33,838 nucleotides of DNA from Synechococcaceae cyanobacterium (GTDB taxonomy: Bacteria; Cyanobacteriota; Cyanobacteriia; PCC-6307; Cyanobiaceae). Under the pieces are notes generated by a model that saw only the letters and a list, made by a program, of their open reading frames with translations, ran no database searches and was not told the origin of the DNA. This document shows, in pieces, positions 1 through 10,304 of this stretch; the first letter of the stretch is position 1; each line of letters starts with the position of its first letter. Location: assembly GCA_947458155.1 (NCBI GenBank), contig CANGZM010000007.1, positions 1 through 33,838 of the forward strand, in the 5' to 3' direction. A program made the position numbers and the translations under genes.

Positions 1-285
1 CGGGGAGGGGGGCTCACCACCGGCCCTGATGGCCAACTCATCCCGCAACTCCTCAAGACCCATCAGCTCCTGCACCTGACGGCCCAGGGTGATCTCCTGC
101 TCATGGCTCAACAAAGGCACACGGCCGATGTCGCGCAGGTAGGAGCGCACAAGGTCCCCGTCCAGGGGGGCCATTAGGCGTTGACGGGCCGGTGCCGATG
201 GCGGGTCTTTCGACAGGGGGTCGGTCGACAGGGAGTCGGTCGACAGGTGGTCGGTGGTCAGATCGAGCGGAAGCGCAAGGATCAC
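1..285 (-). CDS. Group 2 RNA polymerase sigma-70 factor, N-terminal part (runs off the left edge)
   Basis: This is the N-terminal part of a primary-like (group 2) sigma factor, which directs RNA polymerase to promoters. Read from position 174 leftward, the protein begins MAPLDG and continues DLVRSYLRDIGRVPLL, SHEQEITLGRQVQELM and GLEELRDELAIRAGGEPP. This is the sigma region 1.2 signature of cyanobacterial group 2 sigmas. The rest of the gene lies outside the window. The frame is open from a TAG at 313-315. GTG at 285 is the only common start before ATG at 174. I chose GTG because an AAAGG lies just before it and because the extension carries an in-frame pentapeptide repeat, but ATG 174 is a real alternative. 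The gene lies downstream of mgtE on the same strand. Family is confident; which sigma (SigB, C, D or E type) cannot be told from this fragment. Confidence 0.85.
   Translation of the reverse strand, partial: MILALPLDLTTDHLSTDSLSTDPLSKDPPSAPARQRLMAPLDGDLVRSYLRDIGRVPLLSHEQEITLGRQVQELMGLEELRDELAIRAGGEPPSP
211..255. repeat. Three tandem 15-bp repeats upstream of or within the sigma factor start
   Basis: Three direct copies of cgacaggNggtcggt-type 15-mers lie head to tail at 211-225, 226-240 and 241-255. They differ at a single position each (cgacagggggtcggt, cgacagggagtcggt, cgacaggtggtcggt). On the minus strand they read in frame with the sigma factor as TDHLS, TDSLS, TDPLS. They are either a repetitive N-terminal linker or, if translation starts at 174, a repeat in the 5' leader. 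Confidence 0.85.
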
Positions 286-367
286 GGGCCTTTGCCCAAC
301 GATGTGTGAAGCCTAACCTAAAGAAGTGTGAATTTCTCTCATTGTTGGCGGGATGGCAGCCTGCGCC

Positions 368-1744
368 TCAGCCGCTGCCAAAGCGCGACAAAAGCCAGGA
401 GGCGGTGCGCAAATAGATGAAAACCCCTGCCACGTCAGTGGCCGTGGTGATGAAGGGCGCCGACATCAGGGCCGGATCCAGTCCCAGGCGGGAAAAAAGC
501 AAGGGCAGGGCGGCACCTGCGGTGGCCGCCAGGGTGGTAATTGCCACCAGGCTCAGCCCAGCCGCCGAGGCCACGAGCACGCTGCCGCCCATCTTCCAGG
601 CCCAGGGCACAACCACCAGCGCCATCAACACGCCCAGCAAGGCCCCGGCCAGGGTCTCCCGCCCCACGGCCCGCCAGGCCCCCAGGCTCTGCAGCCGTTG
701 GGTGCTGAGACCCCTAATCACAACGGTCGAACTCTGGGCTCCCACATTGCCCCCTGTGCCGATCAACAGCGGAATGAAAGCGGCCAGCATCACCACCTGC
801 TTAAGCACCCCCTGCTCGGAGGCGATCACCGCCGAAGTGCCGGTATTGGCAACCAGCAAAACCAACAACCACACCACCCGCCGACGGGCAATGGTGAAGA
901 GGCCGCTGCGGAAGTAGTCATCGTCATCGCCCGCTTGAACGGCGCCAGCGGCATAGAGGTCACGGGTAGCCTCCTGCTGGATGACATCAATAACGTCATC
1001 CACGGTGATGATGCCCACCAAACGCTGCTCCCGATCCACCACAGGCACCGCCAGAAAGTCGTAGCGCTGTATCACCCGAGCCACCTCCTCCTGGTCAGCC
1101 TCCGTCGCGACGCTGACCACTTCTCGGGTCATCACATCCCCGAGGCGATCCTGCGGATCGGCCGTTACGAGATCACGCAGGGACAGGATGCCGGTGAGAT
1201 GGCGCGACGCATCGGTGATGTAAAGGCTGTAGACCGTTTCCGTGTCCTTCGCCCGTCGCCGCACGATGTCGAGGGCCTGGGCGGCACTGTGGAATTCCTT
1301 GAGGTCAATGAACTCATTGGTCATCAACCGACCGGCAGTGCCCGAGCCGTAGCCCATCATTTGGGCTGTGACCCGACGCTCGGCTGGGCTCAGCCGCGTT
1401 AATAGGTCGCGGACCACTTTGGCGGGCAGTTCATCAAAGAGGCGCACCCGATCGTCCGGGGACATCTGCTCCACCAGTTCCAACACCTCGCCAGAGCGCA
1501 GACGCTCGAGCAGGCTCTGCTGCACTTCCGAATCGAGATATTCGTAGACCTCAATGGCCTCATCCTTGGGAAGCAAGCGAAAGGCCAGCGCCTGGCGGGT
1601 CTGGGGCAGGAGGCCGATCGCCTCTGCCGCATCCACCGGCTGAACCGGTTGCAGCAATAACTTGGCGCCGTCGTAGTTACCAGCCTGGAGAAGGCTTTCC
1701 AGCTGGCGCGCCACCACCTCGGCCACAGCGGAACCTTCTACCAT
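368..1744 (-). CDS. mgtE: Magnesium transporter MgtE
   Basis: MgtE is a Mg2+-selective channel in the inner membrane, gated by cytosolic Mg2+. The 458-residue product has the usual order. A helical MgtE N domain spans about residues 5-130 (LLPQTRQALAFRLLPKDEA, LFDELPAKVVRDLL). A pair of CBS domains lies at about 135-260 (GRLMTNEFIDL, LGDVMTREVVSV, VGIITVDDVIDVI). The C-terminal membrane domain spans about 285-458, with the family motifs FIPLLIGTGGNVGAQ and PFITTATDVAG; the Asp of the latter is the conserved pore residue. Length is typical. The start is ATG at 1744. It is divergent from gpx and upstream of the sigma factor on the same strand, with about 80 bp between them; no terminator is obvious there. 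Confidence 0.95.
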   Translation of the reverse strand: MVEGSAVAEVVARQLESLLQAGNYDGAKLLLQPVQPVDAAEAIGLLPQTRQALAFRLLPKDEAIEVYEYLDSEVQQSLLERLRSGEVLELVEQMSPDDRVRLFDELPAKVVRDLLTRLSPAERRVTAQMMGYGSGTAGRLMTNEFIDLKEFHSAAQALDIVRRRAKDTETVYSLYITDASRHLTGILSLRDLVTADPQDRLGDVMTREVVSVATEADQEEVARVIQRYDFLAVPVVDREQRLVGIITVDDVIDVIQQEATRDLYAAGAVQAGDDDDYFRSGLFTIARRRVVWLLVLLVANTGTSAVIASEQGVLKQVVMLAAFIPLLIGTGGNVGAQSSTVVIRGLSTQRLQSLGAWRAVGRETLAGALLGVLMALVVVPWAWKMGGSVLVASAAGLSLVAITTLAATAGAALPLLFSRLGLDPALMSAPFITTATDVAGVFIYLRTASWLLSRFGSG

Positions 1745-1822
1745 CGCCCCAGGAGCCCGCCAAGGCAGTGTATGGGGCGGGGCAGCCCCTTAGATTCGCC
1801 ATCTCTACCAACCAAAGCTGAG

Positions 1823-2302
1823 ATGAGCGTGAACATTGCCGATGTGGTGGTCACCACTGCCAGCGGCGCACCCCAGCGATTGGGCGATCTGGCCGGCCAA
1901 GTGCTTTTGGTTGTCAATGTGGCCAGTCGTTGCGGTTTCACCGCCCAATACGAAGGCCTGCAAAAACTGCAGGAGACCTTTGGCAACCGCGGCTTCAGTG
2001 TGCTGGCTTTCCCCTGCAACGACTTCGGTGGTCAAGAACCCGGTGAACTGGAGGAAATCAAAACCTTCTGCAGCACGAAGTACGGCGTCACCTTTCCGCT
2101 TTACGCCAAGGTCCACGCCAGCGGAGCCACCACGGCCCCTTACGACACCCTGACCAAGGTGGAACCGGCCGGTGATGTGGCCTGGAACTTCGAGAAGTTC
2201 CTGGTTGGCCGAGACGGCACGGTGATCAAGCGATTCAAAAGCGCAGTCAAGCCCCAGGACCAGGAGTTGGTGGGCGCCATCGAAGAAGCCCTGGGAGCCT
2301 GA
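1823..2302 (+). CDS. gpx: Glutathione peroxidase family thiol peroxidase
   Basis: This is a 159-residue thioredoxin-fold peroxidase that reduces hydroperoxides. Non-selenium members usually take electrons from thioredoxin or NADPH-linked systems. The peroxidatic Cys is C37 in NVASRCGFT. Gln71 sits in FPCNDFGGQEPG, and Trp121-Asn122 in WNFEKFLV, completing the catalytic tetrad. C83 (KTFCSTKYG) is at the place of the resolving Cys of plant and cyanobacterial members. I prefer ATG at 1823 (MSVNIADV); an in-frame ATG at 1772 would add 17 residues without homology appeal. It is convergent with the small gene behind gyrB (13-bp gap) and divergent from mgtE. Confidence 0.93.
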   Translation: MSVNIADVVVTTASGAPQRLGDLAGQVLLVVNVASRCGFTAQYEGLQKLQETFGNRGFSVLAFPCNDFGGQEPGELEEIKTFCSTKYGVTFPLYAKVHASGATTAPYDTLTKVEPAGDVAWNFEKFLVGRDGTVIKRFKSAVKPQDQELVGAIEEALGA

Positions 2303-2315
2303 AGGGCGGGCGGCG

Positions 2316-2681
2316 TCAACCCCGCAGCCAGCCGCGCATGGCCCGGTCCCCCGGGCCCCTGGCCGCCACCCTCAACCAACGTTGGCCATTGGGGGCCCGC
2401 CAGGCACGCAGCAGGGTCAGGGGCAAGCCTGACTCGAGCGCCACAAGCACAGGCGCCTCCGGTTGGGGGGCGCATAGCAAGGACACACAGGTGTTGCTGA
2501 CCAATGGTTCTTCGGCGCCTAGACGGCGACGCAGCTCAAGTCCACGGGCTTGGGCCCCACCGGCGGGGAGTGCGGCGGGCGCCAGCAAGGCAAAACCAAG
2601 GAGGGCAGCCCACTGCCAAGCCGATAAAGGTCGCAAAACATGCTGGGTCGGGGGGGCTAGGGGAACCGCAGCGGACTGCAT
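2316..2681 (-). CDS. Small exported or membrane-anchored protein, possibly SH3-like
   Basis: A 121-residue protein with a hydrophobic segment at about residues 22-43 (WAALLGFALLAPAALPAG) ending in an AQA-type cleavage site, so it is probably secreted or lipid-side anchored. The mature part (GLELRRRLGAEEPLVSNTC, VLVALESGLPLTLLRAW, GQRWLRVAARG, GWLRG) has the spacing of short beta strands seen in bacterial SH3-like domains; this is a weak guess. It starts 11 bp after the gyrB stop on the same strand and is likely co-transcribed with gyrB. I do not recognise a specific function. Confidence 0.7.
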   Translation of the reverse strand: MQSAAVPLAPPTQHVLRPLSAWQWAALLGFALLAPAALPAGGAQARGLELRRRLGAEEPLVSNTCVSLLCAPQPEAPVLVALESGLPLTLLRAWRAPNGQRWLRVAARGPGDRAMRGWLRG

Positions 2682-2692
2682 CAGGGCCGACC

Positions 2693-4708
<2,016 letters not shown>

Positions 4709-4824
4709 TCACTCTACCACTGGGGCCCCCAGGCGCCAGCCAGGGCCCTCTCAGGGGCGATTCAAGGCCTGGATGCAACCGCCCCGTCAATGCATCCCCG
4801 AAGGGGGGCGGCCAAACTGGCGAG

Positions 4825-5727
4825 ATGACCCACCCCTCGCCACCCCTCGTCATCGCCCTGATGGGCCCGACTGCGGGCGGCAAGACAGCCCTGGCCCTGG
4901 AGTTGGCCGAAGACCTTGATCTGGCAGTGCTTTGCATCGATTCTCGCCAGCTCTATCGCCAGATGGCCATCGGGACCGCCCAACCCACCGCGGCTGAACG
5001 GGCCCGGGTCCGTCACGAACTCCTCGACCTGCGGGATCCAGACCAGCCCATCAACCTGCAGGAGTTCACGGTTCTGGCCAGGGAAGCCATCGCAGCGGAG
5101 CACCGCCGCCGCGGCGCCGCCCTGCTGGTGGGTGGCAGCGGCCTCTACCTCCAAGCCTTATTGCAGGGACTGAGCCCCCCGGCGGTCGCGCCGCAACCGC
5201 ACCTGCGGGCCCAGTTCGGGACCCTTGGCCAGGCCTGCTGCCATGCCCTGCTGGCCGACGCTGACCCCGGCTCCGCTGACCGCATCGCCGCCGCTGATGC
5301 GGTCCGCACCCAGCGGGCCTTGGAGGTGCTCTTTGCCACCGGACGACCCGCCTCCCAGCAACGCCACCGCCGCCCCCCGAATTGGCGGGTGCTGGAACTG
5401 GGACTTGATCCCCCAGACCTTGGCGAACGCATCAGCCGCCGTACAGCGCAGATGTTTGCAACAGGCCTGGTGGAAGAAACAGAGGCCCTTTTGGCCCGCT
5501 ATGGAGCCGACTGCCCGTTGTTGCAAACGATTGGTTATGGAGAAGCGAGTCGCCTGCTGGCTGGCGAAATCGACCACCATCAGGCCATCTTCCTAACGGA
5601 CAAGCGCACTCGTCAATTGGCCAAGCGCCAGCGCACCTGGTTCAGACGCCAGCACCGGCCCCAGTGGCTCCACGGTGCGGATCTGGCAGCGCAAGCGCGT
5701 CAACTGGCGCAGCAAGGTTTAGGGTGA
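4825..5727 (+). CDS. miaA: tRNA dimethylallyltransferase
   Basis: MiaA transfers a dimethylallyl group to A37 of tRNAs reading UNN codons, the first step of i6A/ms2i6A formation. The 300-residue protein has the P-loop GPTAGGKT (residues 14-21), DSRQLYRQM (39 on) as the substrate-binding loop, [14 protein letters not shown], and C-terminal [12 protein letters not shown] plus [14 protein letters not shown], the tRNA-binding end. Length and motif order are standard. The start is ATG at 4825. It is divergent from gyrB and sits 20 bp upstream of infC on the same strand, so the two are probably one transcript. Confidence 0.96.
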   Translation: MTHPSPPLVIALMGPTAGGKTALALELAEDLDLAVLCIDSRQLYRQMAIGTAQPTAAERARVRHELLDLRDPDQPINLQEFTVLAREAIAAEHRRRGAALLVGGSGLYLQALLQGLSPPAVAPQPHLRAQFGTLGQACCHALLADADPGSADRIAAADAVRTQRALEVLFATGRPASQQRHRRPPNWRVLELGLDPPDLGERISRRTAQMFATGLVEETEALLARYGADCPLLQTIGYGEASRLLAGEIDHHQAIFLTDKRTRQLAKRQRTWFRRQHRPQWLHGADLAAQARQLAQQGLG

Positions 5728-5747
5728 AGCTTAAATCGCCCCTGTGA

Positions 5748-6440
5748 ATGCCTCCCCGTCCCCGTTTTGATCGCCGCGCTCCCGTGCGGGAGCTGCCCAA
5801 CATCAACGACCGCATCAGTTATCCCAACCTCAGGGTGGTGGATGCCGACGGGAGCCAACTGGGAGTCATCACGCGTGAGGCCGCCCTGGATGTGGCCCGC
5901 GATCGCGAGCTCGACCTGGTTTTGGTGAGCGAAAAAGCCGATCCACCGGTCTGTCGGATCATGGATTACGGCAAATACAAGTTCGAACAGGAGAAAAAGG
6001 CCAAGGAGGCCAAGAAAAAGTCGCACCAGACCGAGGTCAAGGAGGTCAAGATGCGTTACAAAATTGATTCCCACGACTACCAGGTACGGATCGGGCAGGC
6101 TGTTCGCTTCCTCAAGTCCGGCGACAAGGTCAAGTGCACGGTGATTTTCCGTGGTCGGGAAATCCAGCACACTGCCCTAGCCGAGCAGCTTTTGTTTCGG
6201 ATGGCCCAGGACCTGGCTGAAAATGCCGAAATCCAGCAGCCCCCCAAGCGAGAAGGCCGCAACATGATCATGTTCCTCAGCCCCCGTCGCCTGCCAGGGG
6301 GCAAGGTCGCTGCCAAGCCGTTGGGCAAGGCCGAAGGCAAGCCAACCGAGCTGCGCACCATCGAAACCAGGGTCATAGAGACCAAGCCAAGCCCAGCCCT
6401 GGTTACAGAAAATACGGAAGTGGCCACATCAGCCTCCTGA
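5748..6440 (+). CDS. infC: Translation initiation factor IF-3
   Basis: IF-3 binds the 30S subunit, keeps it apart from 50S, and checks start-codon pairing. The N-terminal domain reads [16 protein letters not shown] through [15 protein letters not shown]. The lysine-rich linker helix ([18 protein letters not shown]) and the C-terminal domain ([25 protein letters not shown]) follow. At 230 residues it is longer than the roughly 180 of E. coli IF-3. The excess is a charged, low-complexity C-terminal tail (about residues 185-230) as seen in cyanobacterial IF-3s. It uses an ATG start, unlike the AUU of E. coli, so the classical autoregulation by a rare start is not suggested here. Confidence 0.96.
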   Translation: MPPRPRFDRRAPVRELPNINDRISYPNLRVVDADGSQLGVITREAALDVARDRELDLVLVSEKADPPVCRIMDYGKYKFEQEKKAKEAKKKSHQTEVKEVKMRYKIDSHDYQVRIGQAVRFLKSGDKVKCTVIFRGREIQHTALAEQLLFRMAQDLAENAEIQQPPKREGRNMIMFLSPRRLPGGKVAAKPLGKAEGKPTELRTIETRVIETKPSPALVTENTEVATSAS

Positions 6441-6457
6441 AACCAGCCTGACCGACC

Positions 6458-6475
6458 CCCTGGCCATGTCCAGGG
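6458..6475. terminator. Weak hairpin between convergent infC and the hydrolase gene
   Basis: CCCTGG (6458-6463) pairs with CCAGGG (6470-6475) around a 6-nt loop, followed on the plus strand by only three T. It sits in the 42-bp gap between the infC stop and the stop of the minus-strand hydrolase, where a terminator is expected. The stem is short and the T tract poor. Confidence 0.3.
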
Positions 6476-6482
6476 TTTCGGT

Positions 6483-7301
6483 TCAGCCGAGGCTTTCGCC
6501 GAAAAACTTCAACATTTCAGCCCAAGCGAGGGCCGCAGATTCGGGATTGTGGTCGGCGCGCTGGTCACAGAGGAAACCGTGGCCGCCTGGCAACAGCAAC
6601 AAACGATGGGGCCATTGACCGCTGGATTGCCGGCTTGCATTGGCTGCCCTCAGGGCCTGGTCCAGGGCCGCCACATCCCGGGGAGGAATCAGGGCATCTT
6701 CCGTCCCGCAGACGCACAGGAGCCGGCCTTGCACCCCAGCCACCTCGTCCAGAGTGGGAGGGCCACCCCCGGGTCGTCCACTGGCCACCCCGGCGCCGTA
6801 GAAGTCACAGGTGGCGGTAATCCCAGTAAGGCTGGCGGCCAACAAGGCGACATGACCGCCAAAGCAAAAGCCAAGGCAACCGATCGGTGCCCCAGGGGCC
6901 CCGGCGGACCCCAGGGAGCCTTGCAGCCAACGCCGGGCTTGGTCTAGATCCTGTAACAGCTCAGGGGCCCTGGTGCGCTCCTTGTGGGACCTTCCCTCAG
7001 CCAGGGACTCGGGGCTGTAGTCGAGGTCCAAGGCGGGCGCGGTTCGACTGAACAGGGGCAGGGCCAGGGCCCCATACCCTGCAGCCGCCAAGCGATCGGC
7101 CACACCCCTGACCCAGCCATTCACGCCAAACACTTCGGGCAGCACCAGCAGACCGGCCCGGGGCGTGCCTGAGGGGGGCGCCCACCAGCAGCGCAGCGGC
7201 ACCTCCCCAGGGTGCTGCGGGGGGATTGAAACCCAGTGGCTCTCGGTAACGGCAGCGACGCGCAGGGGGACGGTCAAGAGCACACCGGGCAACCGGCACA
7301 T
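6483..7301 (-). CDS. Dienelactone hydrolase family alpha/beta hydrolase
   Basis: This is an alpha/beta-hydrolase of the dienelactone hydrolase family, 272 residues from ATG at 7301. The nucleophile is C146 in GFCFGGH (the family's G-x-C-x-G-G elbow), with Asp202 in CGTEDALIP and His241 in PGGHGF completing the triad. LVLPEVFGVNGWVRGVADRLA is the usual N-terminal family block. The physiological substrate in cyanobacteria is unknown; dienelactone itself is unlikely. A TTG seven codons upstream (7322) is possible but less likely. It is divergent from the GntR gene; the 76 bp between them must hold both promoters. Confidence 0.88.
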   Translation of the reverse strand: MCRLPGVLLTVPLRVAAVTESHWVSIPPQHPGEVPLRCWWAPPSGTPRAGLLVLPEVFGVNGWVRGVADRLAAAGYGALALPLFSRTAPALDLDYSPESLAEGRSHKERTRAPELLQDLDQARRWLQGSLGSAGAPGAPIGCLGFCFGGHVALLAASLTGITATCDFYGAGVASGRPGGGPPTLDEVAGVQGRLLCVCGTEDALIPPRDVAALDQALRAANASRQSSGQWPHRLLLLPGGHGFLCDQRADHNPESAALAWAEMLKFFGESLG

Positions 7302-7377
7302 GGTCCTATGCCAACGGGGCAATTGTCACCGGGACCAAAGCTCCTTAGGGTGGCCAGCAGACCATCTGGCCCACGGC

Positions 7378-8367
7378 GTGCGATTCCACATTCAGCAGGA
7401 AAGCGACATCCCGGCTTCGACGCAGCTGTACAACCAGATCTGCTTCGCCATTGCCGCCCGTCACTACCCCCCGGGGCACCGCCTGCCAAGCACCCGCCAG
7501 CTAGCCATGCAGACCGGCCTGCACCGCAACACCATCAGCAAGGTCTATCGCCAACTGGAGACCGATGGTGTCGTCGAAGCCATGGCCGGATCGGGCATCT
7601 ATGTGCGTGACCAGCAAAAACCACGGGAAATCAAGCCGCCGCCGGGCCTGCGCAGCAAGGCCCTGCCCGATATTGATCGGGAGGTGCGGCAGAGCATCGA
7701 TGGCCTGCTCAACGCCGGATGCACCCTGCAGCAGGCCCGCGAACTGCTGACCCGGGAAGTGGATTGGCGACTGCGTTGCGGCGCCAGGGTGCTGGTGTCG
7801 ACCCCAAGGGAAGACATCGGCGCCTCGATGCTGATTGCCGAGGAGCTGGAACCGAACCTGGACGTGCCCGTGGAGGTGGTGCCCATGGAAGAGCTGGAAG
7901 CCGTGCTTGAAAGCTCCAGCAAGGGCACCGTGGTTACCAGCCGCTATTTCCTGCAGCCTGTGGAGGAGATCGCCCAGCGCCACGGGGTGCGCGCCGTGCC
8001 GGTGGATCTCAACGATTTCCGCCACGAACTGGATTTGCTCAAGGAGCTGCGCTCTGGCAGTTGTGTGGGGCTAGTGAGCATCAGCCCCGGCATCCTGCGA
8101 GCCGCCGAGGTCATCCTGCACTCGATCCGGGGCAATGAGCTCCTGGTCATGACGGCCAATCCTGATACCAGCAGCCGGTTGCTCGCCCTGCTGCGGGCCG
8201 CCAGCCACGTGCTTTGTGATCGGCCCAGCTTGCCCTTGGTGGAACAGACCCTGCGGCAGAATCGAGCCCAGTTGATGCGTCTTCCCGTGGTGCACTGTGC
8301 CCGCAGCTACCTGGGCACCGCCACCATCGACCAGCTGCGCAAGGAGATCGGCCTCCTGGCGGTCTGA
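7378..8367 (+). CDS. GntR-family transcriptional regulator coupled to cysE
   Basis: The N-terminal winged-helix GntR domain (residues about 10-78) is clear: [52 protein letters not shown] and GSGIYV. The remaining 250 residues form an effector-like domain without the aminotransferase Lys of MocR proteins; I do not recognise a ligand. The start is GTG at 7378, which gives the N-terminus [14 protein letters not shown]; a longer frame to 7165 reads antisense through the hydrolase and is rejected. The stop overlaps the cysE start (TGATG at 8365-8369), so the two are translationally coupled. A link to cysteine or sulfur control is inference from this arrangement only. Confidence 0.9.
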   Translation: MRFHIQQESDIPASTQLYNQICFAIAARHYPPGHRLPSTRQLAMQTGLHRNTISKVYRQLETDGVVEAMAGSGIYVRDQQKPREIKPPPGLRSKALPDIDREVRQSIDGLLNAGCTLQQARELLTREVDWRLRCGARVLVSTPREDIGASMLIAEELEPNLDVPVEVVPMEELEAVLESSSKGTVVTSRYFLQPVEEIAQRHGVRAVPVDLNDFRHELDLLKELRSGSCVGLVSISPGILRAAEVILHSIRGNELLVMTANPDTSSRLLALLRAASHVLCDRPSLPLVEQTLRQNRAQLMRLPVVHCARSYLGTATIDQLRKEIGLLAV

Positions 8368-9143
8368 TGCGCTCTTTCACCACCATCCTCCAGGCGATGG
8401 CGGCCGATCTGGCCATCATCAAGGAAAGGGATCCCGCAGCCCGCAGCACCCTGGAGATCCTGCTTTGCTACCCGGGATTCCATGCCTTGGTCATGCATCG
8501 CATCAGCCACCGTCTGTGGCGATTGCGTGTTCCCCTGCTGCCACGGCTGCTGAGCCAGGTGGGCCGGCTGTTGACCGGCATCGAAATCCACCCGGGCGCC
8601 CGCATCGGCCGTGGCGTCTTCATCGACCATGGCATGGGGGTGGTGATTGGCGAGACCGCGGTCATCGGCGACCACTGCCTGCTGTACCAGGGGGTAACCC
8701 TGGGCGGTACCGGCAAACAGCACGGCAAACGTCACCCAACCCTCAAGGAGAATGTGGTGGTCGGTGCCGGTGCCAAGGTGCTGGGGGCGATCACCGTGGG
8801 GGCCAACACTCGCATTGGCGCCGGCTCCGTGCTGCTGCGGGATGTGGCCTCCGACAGCACCGTGGTGGGCATCCCCGGGCGCGTTATTCACCAATCCGGT
8901 GTGCGCATTGATCCCCTGGCCCACTCAGCCCTTCCCGATGCGGAAGCCAGGGTGATCCGCAACCTGATGGAACGCATCGACAACCTCGAAAGCCAGGTCA
9001 GCCAGTTACAGGGTTGCCTGAGGGAGGTGGCGGCGGGCCGCCCCCTGCTGGAGGCCTGCGCTGGAAAAGCGCAAAACCTGCGTGATCGAGAAATCCTTGA
9101 ATTTCTAGGTGAGGGCATATCTCCACCATCCACCGCGAGCTGA
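8367..9143 (+). CDS. cysE: Serine O-acetyltransferase
   Basis: CysE acetylates L-serine with acetyl-CoA, giving O-acetylserine for cysteine synthesis. The 258-residue protein has the short N-terminal helical part ([20 protein letters not shown]) and the left-handed beta-helix repeats ([40 protein letters not shown]). The catalytic Asp87-His88 and the His of [10 protein letters not shown] are present. The C-terminal region after VVGIPGRVI is longer than the minimal cyanobacterial form and has a heptad-like stretch around 195-215 ([17 protein letters not shown]). It overlaps the gntR stop by 1 bp. Its product feeds sulfur assimilation, which also matters for the PAPS-dependent enzymes in the right half of the window, though no direct link is shown. 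Confidence 0.96.
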   Translation: MRSFTTILQAMAADLAIIKERDPAARSTLEILLCYPGFHALVMHRISHRLWRLRVPLLPRLLSQVGRLLTGIEIHPGARIGRGVFIDHGMGVVIGETAVIGDHCLLYQGVTLGGTGKQHGKRHPTLKENVVVGAGAKVLGAITVGANTRIGAGSVLLRDVASDSTVVGIPGRVIHQSGVRIDPLAHSALPDAEARVIRNLMERIDNLESQVSQLQGCLREVAAGRPLLEACAGKAQNLRDREILEFLGEGISPPSTAS

Positions 9144-9198
9144 CCAACCCGACAGACACCCTTTAACGTTGCCGGTTGCGCGGGCGAAGCAAAGCACC

Positions 9199-10302
9199 AT
9201 GGCCCATCTGCTGATCACCGGCGGTGCAGGCTTCATCGGCAGCCACGCCTGTCTGACGCTGCTGGAAGCGGGCCACTCGCTGGTGGTGGTCGACAACTTT
9301 GAGGGCAGCTCAGCGGAACCCCTGCAGCAAGTGGCCGCCCTGGCTGGTCTTGGTCCCCTGGAAAGGCTGGCTACGGCACAATGGGGCACGGCGGACGAGC
9401 CCCGACGACTTCTGGTTCTGCAGGGGGATATCCGCTCCAGTGGCGATTTGGACAGGGCCTTCAAAGTCTCCAGCACAGCCATGGTGGAGGCGGTGCTGCA
9501 TTTCGCCGGCTTGAAGGCGGTAGCTGAATCCGTGGCTGAGCCTCTGCGCTACTGGGATACCAACGTGGCTGGCAGCCGCTGCCTGCTCCAGGCCATGGCC
9601 CGTCACAACTGCCGGACGTTGGTGTTCAGCAGCAGTGCCACCCTCTACGGCTTCCCTGACTCGGTGCCAATTACGGAAAGTGCGCCAGTGCGACCACTCA
9701 ACCCTTACGGCCACACCAAGGCGGCCGTAGAGCAGATGCTGGCTGACCTAGCGGCCAGTCAAGCCGGCTGGCGCATGGCCAGGCTGCGTTACTTCAATCC
9801 CGTCGGCGCCCATCCCAGCGGCCGCATCGGCGAAGCCCCCCTCGGGCAGCCCAGCAACCTCTTTCCCCTGATCAACCTGGTGGCCCAAGGGCAAAAACCG
9901 TACCTGAGGGTTTATGGCAGGGACTGGCCCACGGCCGATGGCACAGGCGTCAGGGATTACATCCATGTCATGGATCTGGCCGAAGGCCACCGGGCGGCTG
10001 TGCACAGACTGCTCAACGCCCCTCCCCAACTCCTCACCCTGAATCTGGGGAGTGGCCAGGGCCATTCGGTGCTCGAATTGGTGCGGGTCTTTGAGAAGGT
10101 GACGGGCCGGCCGGTGCCCTGGGAAGCTGCCGATCGGCGCCCTGGCGACAGTGCCTGCAGCATCGCCGACCCCTCCTTGGCCAAAAAGGTCCTGGGCTGG
10201 GCCACGACCCGTAGCCTGGAGGACATGTGCCGAGACGGTTGGAGGTGGCAGGGCAGCCACCCCCATGGCTACATAAAGACCGGCGAAACGGTTGGGACTT
10301 GA
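9199..10302 (+). CDS. galE: UDP-glucose 4-epimerase
   Basis: GalE interconverts UDP-glucose and UDP-galactose with tightly bound NAD, supplying galactose for surface glycans. The 367-residue SDR-fold protein has GGAGFIGSH (8-16) for NAD, FSSSATLYG carrying the catalytic Ser, and Tyr170-x3-Lys174 in NPYGHTKAAVE. YFNPVGAHPSGRIGE and GTGVRDYIHVMDLAEGH are the classic GalE blocks. ATG at 9199 (MAHLLITGG) is chosen over an upstream in-frame start at 9109, which would overlap cysE. It follows cysE by 55 bp, and its stop is only 2 bp from the stop of convergent secA. Confidence 0.95.
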   Translation: MAHLLITGGAGFIGSHACLTLLEAGHSLVVVDNFEGSSAEPLQQVAALAGLGPLERLATAQWGTADEPRRLLVLQGDIRSSGDLDRAFKVSSTAMVEAVLHFAGLKAVAESVAEPLRYWDTNVAGSRCLLQAMARHNCRTLVFSSSATLYGFPDSVPITESAPVRPLNPYGHTKAAVEQMLADLAASQAGWRMARLRYFNPVGAHPSGRIGEAPLGQPSNLFPLINLVAQGQKPYLRVYGRDWPTADGTGVRDYIHVMDLAEGHRAAVHRLLNAPPQLLTLNLGSGQGHSVLELVRVFEKVTGRPVPWEAADRRPGDSACSIADPSLAKKVLGWATTRSLEDMCRDGWRWQGSHPHGYIKTGETVGT

Positions 10303-10304
10303 AT

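Noticed and set aside
353-1402. Long plus-strand open frame opposite mgtE
   Set aside because: It is antisense to a complete, well-conserved mgtE and has the His/Gly/Gln-rich composition of a GC-rich shadow frame.
7165-7377. N-terminal extension of the GntR regulator
   Set aside because: It reads antisense through the hydrolase gene; the conserved GntR sequence starts at GTG 7378.
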